Shown here: piece after piece, positions 24,572-35,800 of the stretch | How positions within the stretch are numbered: the first letter of the stretch is position 1 | Layout: the number at the start of each line of letters is the position of its first letter | Assembly: GCF_918797505.1 (NCBI RefSeq) | Contig: NC_092793.1 | Coordinates: forward strand, 1,178,001-1,242,000 | Direction: 5' to 3' | DNA length: 64,000 nt | DNA from: Bemisia tabaci | Lineage: Eukaryota; Arthropoda; Insecta; Hemiptera; Aleyrodidae | Notes under the pieces: generated by a model | Seen by the model: the letters and a program-made list of their open reading frames with translations, nothing else | Told to the model about the DNA's origin: nothing | Databases searched by the model: none | Position numbers and translations under genes: made by a program

Positions 24572-25283
24572 AAGGAGATTAATAGAATAATAACAAACAA
24601 CAACTGGTCGGGATTCAACCTTGAAGGAGGGGCTGGAGAGCGGGAGCCTCAAAACGTGTCGGTGGTTTAATTTTATTTTTTGTGAGTTTAAATTTTGTAA
24701 TTCTAGTTTTCTTTATTTCATTCATTAGCTCATGATTTGTTACCTTGGGCTCCGTTTGTTTCGTTATTTCCGAACTTTCGGTTTCGAACTTAGTTATAGT
24801 TCTTTGTAAATTGCCTCTTTCTTCTGCACATTATCATGCTCAGTCTCTCAGGCAAAATATTAATAAATAACCCATTCTTTAAATTTAATTATGAATAAAA
24901 TAAATAGCAATCATAGTATTCCTGGTTCACCTAAATTAAAAGTAGAGCGCTGAAAACTAGATTAAATGACTCTTGTAAAGCAATGAAAATGAAGAGGCCG
25001 TCCGCATGTACCTTATTTGGTAGATTCTGTAAAGTACAATTTGGAGGTACAGAGCGGAAAATATATATAACTGTGCCAGATGGTGCCTGTTAGGCACACT
25101 CATGTGGGTCATACTTGTTAGTTTATTGCAACTCTCGACTTGCCGCGATATTTAAGGATAAGTGTGGCACTGCACAAAAACTACTGCTGGCCCCCATGGA
25201 CCGGTTAATTATTGTGTTAAACAAATTATTAAAAAATTGAAAAAAAAAAAAAAAATATTTCAATTAATATGAAGAATTGCAAC

Positions 25284-25427
25284 TTACAAAATGTGGTTAG
25301 AGTGCTGTCTGTTCATTGACAAAGAAGCTAGTGCTGAGACAGTTTCACTTTCCTCGCTCATTGTGGCCTCCGCAGCACTACAAAGAACAGTATTAGCTCC
25401 ATCTCTGAGGTGCGGCCAATGAGGTAG
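25284..25427 (-). CDS. HDAC4: HDAC4-like terminal exon
   Basis: A 144-bp exon in phase 0 begins [16 protein letters not shown] and ends in a [12 protein letters not shown] segment before TAA. The TV-A-ASLS pattern matches the conserved extreme carboxy terminus of HDAC4-type proteins, and in relatives a nuclear export signal lies nearby. The acceptor is TTATTGCAG. The stop overlaps a perfect 5' splice consensus (TTTT|GTAAGTT), so an alternative longer carboxy terminus or a spliced 3' UTR is possible. No AATAAA was found immediately after the stop. Confidence 0.8.
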   Translation of the reverse strand, partial: LPHWPHLRDGANTVLCSAAEATMSEESETVSALASLSMNRQHSNHIL

Positions 25428-28400
25428 CTGCAATAACATCCACCAAAGAAATGTTAGGGTTAATAACTGTATAATAGCAGAATTATCTAACCATTACTTG
25501 AATGAATAACTGTCACAGAAGGAAAAACACCTTTCTGAAGGAAAAACAAAAGCAGAAATGACAAATATTACCATTTGAGTTACAATTCTCCTGAGTTTCA
25601 GTGCAGGACTGAGAGGGCAAGTATTCAGCTCTGGCAGCAGTAGGTGCACTGGAATATTTTTGTGAGGTCCTGCTGAGAGAAATGCACCTACTCTGCTCTT
25701 TTTTGAGTTGGTCAGCGGGTCGCACTTAGTCAGAGAGCCCAGCTTAGAACTCCAGAAAATCCTGCACCGCATTTAATTATAGCTTATGTGTATTCTGTTC
25801 TTTTTGGAATTCGTCAGCAGGCCACACTCAGTCAGAGAGCCTAGCTTAGAACTCCGGAAAATCCTGCACCGCATTTAATTATAGCTAATGTACACACTCA
25901 GTATTAATTTCTGTGTTCTTATGATAAATTTCACTTCCTGTTCTGCTCAGAAATTTCAGAAAGAGCTTGATGCAATAACGGCTTTGTTCGCCCCCCCTCT
26001 GGAATTTCTTCAGACTTTGTCTATTGATTACTCATACTTGAGCGCTTCTTTTCCCAAATTTTCAGGCCCCCAAAAAATTTTGGGGAGAGAGAGCTAGGGG
26101 GGGGGGGTGGAACTTAAGATAAAAGAGCAATTTTTGGAAGGGCACCGCACCGCCCACTCTTCAGAGCGTTACTTTTGGGCATGCCAATTAGAACACTTGC
26201 GGGTCAATTAAGATTTAAATTTGTTGTACTCTTCAATTTTGATAAAATTAATTTGCAATTCTGAAAGGAATCCGAAATTTAAAATTGAACCTCCCCCTCC
26301 ATTGACCCCCCCCCCCCCCCAAGAGAGCTAGGGGGGCTTCGGGACCATGAAAATCGGATTCCTTGGGGTCGATGACCCGGAGTGCCATCCTTTTCTGGAA
26401 AATCTGCATTAATTTTGCGACCATAGGAAATTATGGGGGGGGGGGGGGGGGTAGTGCCTTCTTTGTTAGGAGGGTCATTTTTGGGCCTAGGGTGGGCTGA
26501 TTTTGGATTTTCAGGGGGGACAATACTGAGTGAAATTAGTCGTACTGTTCAATTCTGATGCTATTGAATTGCAATTCTGTCGAGAACCCTGACTTCTAGG
26601 ATCATGAACCACCACTTACACCCTCAAGGGGGAAAAAGGGGGGTTTTGGGCCCATGAAATTTGCATTCCTTGGGATCAATTCCCCATTTACTTGCGCAGT
26701 CCCTGACTCAGTGTGACCAACAACAACCGAGAAAAAAGCTCAGTACATTTGGTCTGGGACTCATTGTATAGTAAGACAAATTAAACGTAGGTGCAATTGC
26801 CCATACCTGGATTGCGATGGTTTTCTGAAGAGTGTCGATGGCATTTTGGCATGGGCGTCGAGTTAGCTCTTGTTCTTTAATCTGCGTTACCTTGTCTCCT
26901 AGAAGGGCTCTGACGCACTCTTCAGCAGAATCACAAATGGCAGCAAGATCATAGCCACCTTCAAGAGCAAGCACCACCTTGCCATCAGCCAACTGCATGA
27001 GTTGCTGGGTCATGTGACCAAAACAAGCTGCTGATACTTTGTAGCCACCTAGGTTCGGTGGGTGACCAATGGCAGCGTCAAAGCCTGCTGAAACTAAGAC
27101 GATGTCTGGAGCGAATGCCTGCAATAAAAAACTAAACTTTAACTGGAGCCTGGAAAGTCAAGTTGCTATTTCAGTGATTTTAATGTTATTTTCTGCCGTT
27201 TAGATTTTATTTTTGTTGTGTTTTAAGCATCAAAAAGCATAAAATGGAATTTCCTAACTTTCGATTTGCAACGTTTCCTCTTTTCATGCATTTGTAAAAT
27301 CCAAGAATGAAAAATTTACCCAAAATTTCGCCAATTAGGAACTTTGACACCGCCCCTCCTTTGTTACTCCTCAGAATTGTTAGGGAACTCGAAACTGTTG
27401 GAAAAGGCAGGGCATGGTCCACCACTAGTAAGATTGGACCTAGTTTGCACATACCCCTCTTAGAAAATGTGATGCTCTTCCCATTCAATCAAAAGGCTTC
27501 AGCAATCCTGCTTCAAGATGACAAGGGGACTGCAAACCAATTTAAGTAGTATAGATCAACTCCAGAGACATTTATATGCCTTGCTATTTGAAGCAATTTA
27601 ATGAACTTTTTCTCAGTTCAAAGAGAGGCTCTGCCTCGTTAGCAAGATGAACGATCTCAAGTCTGAAAGTTACTTAGGTAAAAAATATACTTTGAAGAGA
27701 GCTGAAATTTGATTAATGCAGGGTTACGATGATAGTAACTCACCTTGGCAATAGGCATGACAATAGATCTGAATGCTGCTAGGTATTCTGCATCTCCCAT
27801 TGGGGGGTTTAAACCACCTGACCAGGCAACATTGACTGTGTATCCAAGTCCATTTCCAGCTCCACACTAAAATTCATAGGGTAGCAATCAATTGTTCAAG
27901 TTCTTCAAAGCAACATACCAAAATAAATTAAATTAGAAATTCTGGCAGGGGAAAAAAAAGTAGTTACACACTACTCACTGTTTGTGATCTTCTTTTCAAA
28001 TCAAAATTGTTTGAAATCACAACAGTGGGCTTTTCAAGGACTCGCAAGGAAAAATTTGAAAACTATTAAAATGTAAAATCCGCTACCATTCCATTATTCT
28101 CTGCTACCTACAAGAAGAGACAACTTCAGGCTACGAGGACACAATTTGTCCCACTTAATAAAAAGAAAGGCAATTTCTTTCCACGAAGGTAGAAGAGCAT
28201 TGAAGATTCTACAGGTATTATTCCCAATTTTATTAGATGTTAGTTGTTGTATCCCAGAAAGCCAGATTTTGTTAGACTTTTAGAGTTACTTACTTCCGTT
28301 GCACCACCAGTGCCTGGAAAGAAGTTTCCTCCATCGTGTCTGTGAATGGACAGGTATAAAACTCTCTTATCATCGTAGAACATTTTTTGAGTACCGTTTC

Positions 28401-31400
28401 CATGATGAACATCCTGAAAAAACGAGTAAATTAAATATATATAATGATTAAACTAAATATTTTACTTCATAGGTCAAACATGTATTAATATCTTACTTTT
28501 ATCATAATCCAAGAGCAAATTAGACAGAGAATTAAAAAAAAAAATTAAAAGAAGGATTGTTTTTTGTTGAATGGAGATGTTGCATGTGTGAGGGATTTGT
28601 GATTTGACTGTTAATTCTTATGTAAAAGTTCGCAAGAAACACAATGGTGCCACTGGTTTTCTCTGAAATCATCTCCCAAGCTCAAAAAAAGCTCTCAAAG
28701 TGAGGCCAAAATGGAGTGGATATCCCGCCCTACCCTGAGAGTCCACCTCTACATCAAATTAAACTCTCTATGCAAAGATAGGACGCAAATACATTCGCAG
28801 GGTTGCCGTGTTTTCAGTTTTGGAGTCTCCAAATAAAGTGACAGCCCTGGCAATGTATTTGCTCCCTATCTTTGCATGGAGAGTTTGTTTTGATGTCGAG
28901 GAGGACTCTCAAGGTAGGGCGGGATATCCCCTCCATTTGGGGCTCAACTTGAGAGCTTTTTTTGAGCTTGGGAGTTGATTTCAGAGAAAACCAGTGGCAC
29001 CATCGTGTTTCTCACGAACTTTTACATAAGAATCGACAGTCAAATCGCAAATCCCTCACACAAGCAACATCTCCATTACAGTTGATCTAATATCATCAGA
29101 TCAACTAAATATCTCAGCATTTGATGCAGTCTCACCTAAAAATTTATAGCAATTAAATGATGTCACTCTTAATTCTTTAATCACTCATGAGTCACAGTTT
29201 TCCTCCACTGCTGATCTAACTACTATAATGATATATTAAAAGGACTGTTCATTTACCCAGTAACCTACAGTTTCCTCCTACGAGAGGTATCCGTAAAGTA
29301 AGTTAATATTCGTCATATCCTCTAAACTAATAAAGATAATTTAAATCCGTGAAAATTCTTTAAATTGCTATTCTCTCAGCTTTCTAAAAAGCTTCAGTTT
29401 TTTTAATTTGGTCTTCTGAGTGCTGAGTGACATCAGTTTTTCCACACCTGTCTCTCACCACTGCATGTCCAAAATTGACGCGCAGTGGGGAGGTCGCAGG
29501 ACAGAAGCATGCGGCTTCATCCTGCAAATTGTCAAAATACAATTTTTGGTTTAAAATTTAAAATTTAAATGTTTGAGAAGACCTTGCTTTACTTCTCCAC
29601 GTAATCCCCATCTCGTTGGGCAAATTTTACATACCGTGACAAGAGCTTTTTGATTTCATCAGCGAAAAACTGGCGATTGTGATTTTGCAACCACTTTTTC
29701 ACAGCTTCCTACACCTCATCGTCGTCCACGAAACTTTTTTTGCCAAAACCCTTCTCTAGCTCAGGTAATAAGTGGTAAATCACTTGGGGTGAGATCCTGA
29801 GAATAAGGGAATGGGGGAAAGGTCCCACTTGAAGGAGGTCAACAACTGATTGGTCACATGAGCTGTATGGGGCCTAGCGTTGTCATGAAGCAGCGTCACT
29901 TGACGAGACAAAAGGCCAGGGTATGATCTTTAAAATGCTGATTTGAGCCTTTTCATAACATCACAGTTTCTGTATGCATCAATATTTGTGCTTCTTTCTA
30001 AGAAATAAATGAGTAACACTCATCGAGCACCCTTAAAGACGCGTGTAAATTTTGGACACGCGGTGGGGAGAGACGGATGTAAGAAAACTAATGTCCTTCG
30101 GCACTCAGAAGACCGAACTTAAAAAACTGAAGTTTTCTGGGAAGCTGAGAGTATAAAAATTCACAAACTTTTTACAGATTTAAATTATATTCATTAGTTT
30201 CGAAGATATGACAAATATTAACTTATTTTACGAATACCCCTCGTAGTTGCTCGAGATTCATTGCTTGAAAAGAAAGTTTCCACCGAAGTTCAAAGCAAAA
30301 ATATTGATTTTGTTTTTTCAACTTTTTTCATATTCAATATCATAGAATGAATAAAGACCTCTACTTGCAAGGGCACCTTATACTCATGCCTCCTCAAAAT
30401 CGATCGGCGTTTGGCCAAATTATAGTTAATGAAAATCCATTGGATTGTCTTTCAGTGTTTTTGCCAATGCCCCCCCCCCCCCCCCTGGAAAAGGGTAAAG
30501 TTGACCCTAGTTTCTCGGGGTTCAGCACGCTGTGCGCCTATAAAGGGTTTATTTGCCTCGCTCCTACCCTGAGACACTGTGATGTAGTGGATAGCGGCGT
30601 CGGCCCACACTCTGCAGGTCCGGGGTTCTATTCTTGGCCAAACAAATTTTTTTCCCTTGGTTTTTCCAATGCTTTCTCTGATTTTTCCATCCTGATCTGT
30701 TAATTGATTTGTTGCTAACTTTTTTTTCTTTTCTTTTTCTTTTTTTTTACTACTATCACTTACACGTCACTGTTTATACAAGTGGTTATTTTGTTCTCCT
30801 TTCTCTTTCAGGCAGCCCGGTAAGGATTGAAAATCGGTCTCATAATCACAGAATATTTAAACAAGTTACGAGAATAAATGCAGGGTCACTGTCAGTTATA
30901 GATTCAATGTACACAGAATTATCATTGGAGGGAAGGGGGCTGTTCGACCGATAGGTAATATGCCCTTACATCTAGTAGATGTAAAATGAAATTACTGTAC
31001 ATAGTGCGAAAGGTGGAAGTGGAAATATGAGAAATTTTCTGGAAGTCTGCTCGGAACATGCTTGTATATTGCACAAGCAACATCTCCATTACAGTTGATC
31101 TAATATCATCAGATCAACTAAATATCTCAGCATTTGATGCAGTCTCACTTAAAAATTTAGAGCAATTAAATGATGGCACTCTTAATTCTTTAATCACTTA
31201 TGAGTCACAGTTTTCCTCCACTGCTGATCTAACTACTACATTGATATATTAAAAGGACTGTTCATTTAACCAGTAACCTACAATTTCCTCCTACAAGAGG
31301 TATCTGTACATAGTGTGAAAGGTGGAAGTGGAAATATGAGAAATTTTCTGGAAGTCTGCTCGGAACATGCTCGTATATTGCGTTTATTTTCGTAACTTGT

Positions 31401-32792
31401 GTAAATGTTCCGCGATTATGAAACCAACAAATTTCAAATCTTACCGGGCTGCCTGAAAAAGGAAGAAGAACAAAAAACCACTCATATAAACAGTGACATG
31501 TAAGTGATAGTAGTAAAAAAAAAAGAAAAAGAAAAAAAAAGGTAGCAACAAATCAATTAACAAATCAGGATGGAAAAATCAGAGAAAGCATTGGAAAAAC
31601 CAAGGGAAAAAAATTTGTTCGGCCAAAAATCTATGGACTAAGCCATGAGAGGTGCTCATCGTGTGGTAGCCCTAAGAAGGGCCGTTGGAAAGGGCGAGCC
31701 GGCCGGCTGCATGATGTCCGCTGGGTGCTGAGCGACGTGAGTCCCGTGTGGTCGACGGGCGCGGAGTGAGCAAGAGAGATGCGCTCGCGGCTTATGTAGC
31801 CGTGACAGTGTTGAGCTCCAGCCAATGAGCTGCGCTGGTTGGCGGAGTGGTGGCTAGCCGCCACAAATCGAACCACAGACCTGCAGAGTGGGGGCCGACA
31901 CCGCCATCTACTACATCACAGTGTCTCAGGGTAGTAACGAGGCAAACAAACCCATGATAGGCGCACGACGCGCTGCACCCCGAAAAACTGGGGTCAACTT
32001 TACCCTTTACGGGGGGGGGGGGGGGGGGCTGGCAAAAACGCTGAAAGACATGTCCAATGGATTTTCATTGACTGCAATTTGGCCAAACACCATTCGATTT
32101 TGAGGAGGCATGAGTGTAAGGTCCCCTTGTTAATAAAAAAAATTGATCTATGAGCAGAAGGGAAACTCCAGTTTTCAACATCAAATCCCTGATGAATTCA
32201 CCGGTTTTCTTAATTTTAGTAGTCTCTACACATCATAAATTAAGTCCACTAGAAGTTTTCATACAAACCCAGTCAACGATGAGTATCCTCCGATGAGACT
32301 CCGGGATCTGTTGAAGAAGAAGTTTGGCAGCAACAGCAACTGAGTTAAAGAAGCAAAAACCCATTGCTTTGGATTCTTCCGCATGATGGCCAGGAGGTCG
32401 AACAATTGCAAATCCATTCTTAATATCGCCAGACCAAGCTGTAAAAGTAAGAGAGAGGTAGAACTTTTAATTATGCATTCATCAAACAAGGTTGCAAGAA
32501 GAGAAATAGGTAGATACATACAGAGATGGGAGGAGAGATAAGGAGGAGAAAACAGAGAGAGAGATTGATAGATAGACAGACAACGAATGTGTTTTTTTCA
32601 TAAAATCGTTAACGTATTACAATTTATTATGGAAATCCAAGAACAAAACCATGAAACTCTTATATGACTTTATAAGAACATTTTTTTAAAAAAAAGCAAT
32701 TGCAGGGCTAATAAAACAGTTTCCAGCTCTCATTAAAAAAAAGCTTGCAGGGTAAACATCCTATCATTATAGCAATGCTGATTGGAGGTGGT

Positions 32793-32833
<41 letters not shown>

Positions 32834-35800
32834 TAACAGATATAAATAACAATCTACTCTTAGAAGGAAAATCTATTGCAGGATCTACAACAATCAGAGT
32901 ATTGAAATCTTACATATATAAGTAAGTTGGCTGCATGACTGGGAATTTTGACCCAAAAGTCGAGTGATGAGATACAAATATGGCAATATATACATACATA
33001 ACAATTGCTTTTGAAGCGCGGCTTTGTGCTCTACGACACCCAACTGCCATTGCCCCTATCTTCCCAGAGATCATGAGGCAAAAGACACCTCATGATCTCC
33101 CCCTCAACTCCGTGATGCCAACCTTTCACCGGACGTCCACGCCATCTCCTCCCGGGAGGAACCCAACAGAAAACCTGCTTGGGCAACCGATCGTCTGCCA
33201 TCCTTCGCACATATCCATACCAGACCAACTGCTTGGACCTGATATAAGGCACAATATCATTCTTCACAATCATTACCTTTTGCGTCTTTTCATTTTGGAT
33301 CCGCTCTCTGTCTCTTCTCAAGATTCCAGCAGACCTCCGTTAAAAGTCTATCTCTTGCCCCGAGCATATCTTTACTTCTTTCCTTCAATTGCCTTCGAGT
33401 CACAATACTCTTCACGATGACGTTTTAAATTCTTCTTTTATTTTCCTTAGAAATACTCTGGTCCCAAAGCAGCCCATTTAGCATCGTAATAGCTTTCTTG
33501 CCTTGCACATTCTGACCTTTAATAGCCCGATCCAAGTTTCCGTCCTAAGTTAACTAAACTCCTAGATATTTATACTCTTCACAGTCCTGAATTCTCCGGC
33601 CGTCCTCAAGCTCAGTGCATTGCTAATCACCACCAATAACCACCTTCCATTCCTATTCAATGAATAACTACAATACATTTTAGACGTTTCTTTTCTTTTC
33701 ATGAAATTAAAAAAATTAACCATCTAAGTGCAAAACCTTGAGAGAAACAAATCGGAAAGAACTAATTATTTTGGCTACAGGAAGGAGGGGGAGGGGGTAG
33801 GGGGGTAAGGTTGCCCCCTCCCTCTCAAATTCAAGCATACTTTTAGGGGTAATAATGTGTCTTCAATGTAACTTCCTCAAAATCTTAAAAATATATAGAA
33901 ATGTGGAAAGAGAATTTGGGACCTTGGTTATAGAAGATAAAGTATGAAAATCATTAGATTCTTCAAAAAACAGTAAAAACATCGCAGCTATGAAATAACC
34001 ATATATTCTCAATACGGGCTTCGCAGGCGCGGGTTACGCTTACGTGTAGGTAAAAACGGTTGGTCATCTAAGGGTTAACCGGCCGCCATTTTGGAAATTT
34101 CGATTTCTTCGAAAATCTAACATCAAATTCGTTTACCTCATGTCAAAGCACCCATACACACCGATTTTCTCGTAAATTCATTGACAAACTGCCAGTGTCA
34201 ATTTTCGGCCATCTTGAACTCTAATCGGCCGCCATTTTTAAACGGTTTGAGATATTGACTTCGGGTTTGCGCGAAAAGATTTTTTTTATGTTCTTTTGAA
34301 CAAGGTATCACAAAGGGGGTCTTCCCATTTGAAAAAAAAGTTGAATCCTGTTGTCCCCTACTCCAAAAAGTAGCTCTCTTTAACCTAAGACCATCCCCCA
34401 AGTTTAAAATCTTTACATTTATTAGGTGAAAAGTTAGAGCGGGTGGGGGGGACATTAGGATAACCCTGTATATGTGTCACCCCAAACTTCTCCCATTCTA
34501 TTGCTACGCTGCCACCTGCCAAACGTCTTGTGTCAGGTCTCTTAAATACTGAAACAACTTAGAGGTTCCATATTTGATTTAAACTCTACAGGCACGGTGC
34601 AATTGAACTCACTGTTTAGGCGACTTGAATGTACATAAAAAATTCAAGTTGGAGGTTGTAGTGGGGTACTCCCTGGTGGATTTTTGGGCAATTTCGAAAT
34701 AGGTTGTCGGAGCTCCTAGAAAAATAATCGCATTTTTGTGGTTTTTTAGGGGTAAAATAGCAAAATTGGCCTGATCTGAAATTTTAGTATGTTTTCACCT
34801 GGTATAAGATGTGACTTCTCTGAAATTTTCATGCTCATACAATGATTTATGCCCCCTGCGGCAGCGTTGCCAAGTTGCGAACTCCAAAATATTTTAGATT
34901 TAGATTTATTTATTTGTTTGTTTGTTTCTGCACAAATAGGCCAATGCAAAAATGTCAAGTTATACATTAATATTTAAATACATTTATGAAGTAAGAGAAA
35001 TAAATAAATCACATAGTCGTAGGTCAAACTAAGATTCAATCCTGCGTGTACTCATTAATTTCATAGTACTCGCCGTTAATTAGATATTCATTTAATTTCC
35101 TTTAAAATTTTTTGCATCATAAATTGCCAAGTTGCCAAGTTGCGGACTCCAAAATATCAAATTTGATGATAAAATGAAGGTTTTTAAGTGCGATTTCCAT
35201 TCAAAATCAAAAATTCAAATCGTAAGTTGTAGTAGGGTACTGCCTGCTGGGTTCTTGGCCAATTTCGAAATAGAGTGTTTGAGTTTTTAGGAAAATAATC
35301 GAATTTTTGTGGTTTTTTAAGGGTAAAATAGCAGACTGGGCATGGGGCGACAATTTAAACCTCTACTCCCTCATCCTTGCCGTGACCGATTTGAATTTTT
35401 AGAATGTATTAACCTGGTATAAGAAGAGACTTCTCTGAAATTTTCATGCTCATACAAATATCTATGCCCCCCGCAGCAGCGTTGCCAAGTTGCGAACTCC
35501 AAATTATCGAATTATTTGATAAAATGAAGGTTTCGAAGTGTGATTTCCATTCAAAATCTCACTACAAATGTGCAAGCTGAGAGCTTTTAATTAGAAAAGA
35601 CATATTTGAACAATTTAGAGTTGCAGTGTTGCCAGCTTTCGATTTAAAATTCGTCAAAATGACCCGAATCGCGTTGCAACCGCAAGCGCTGGATTTTTAT
35701 TTCGTTCAGAATTGGTTAAAACGGTTCTTCTGTACTCTATGCATTTAGGTACTATGAAAATTATGCCATTACTTACTTGATGGGTGCAGCTGACTCAAAA

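Larger units (their letters stand above)
20560..24670 (+). mobile_element. Broken Penelope-like retroelement with nested insertions
   Basis: Plus-strand pieces follow the order of a Penelope-like element. An RT segment with YFQFNGKIYEQEDGLTMGNP lies at about 20700, and an RLVDDFSVF catalytic block at 20892-20918. A NFEIIRKETHAEVYISN segment follows near 21060. A GIY-YIG endonuclease with GIYSLQCKDSNKHYIDQTRG then FETGHRF lies at 22560-22720, and a carboxy terminus WSGFNLEGGAGE ends in TAA at 24670. Stops and frame changes occur throughout. It is interrupted by a poly-T run, a hairpin MITE, a foldback element and another MITE, and the coding sequence resumes precisely after the last two. It is inactive. 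Confidence 0.82.
30368..32132. mobile_element. Foldback element with tRNA-like segment in arms
   Basis: The ends are CAAGGGCACCTTATACTCAT and the mirrored CAAGGGGACCTTACACTCAT. The arms of about 600 bp include mirrored TCAATTAACAAATCAGGATGG and CAGGCAGCCCGGTAAGA blocks. Each arm has a Pol III box-like segment, detailed separately. The right arm is interrupted by a 238-bp insert, and the centre holds two copies of a 75-bp block and one copy of a 235-bp segment. Confidence 0.8.

Noticed and set aside
30580..30650. Considered as a functional tRNA gene
   Set aside because: The acceptor stem does not pair and the anticodon arm is poor. Only box-like elements remain.
33031..33420. Long plus-strand frame opposite the LINE tail
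   Set aside because: It is the antisense shadow of the reverse-transcriptase carboxy terminus.
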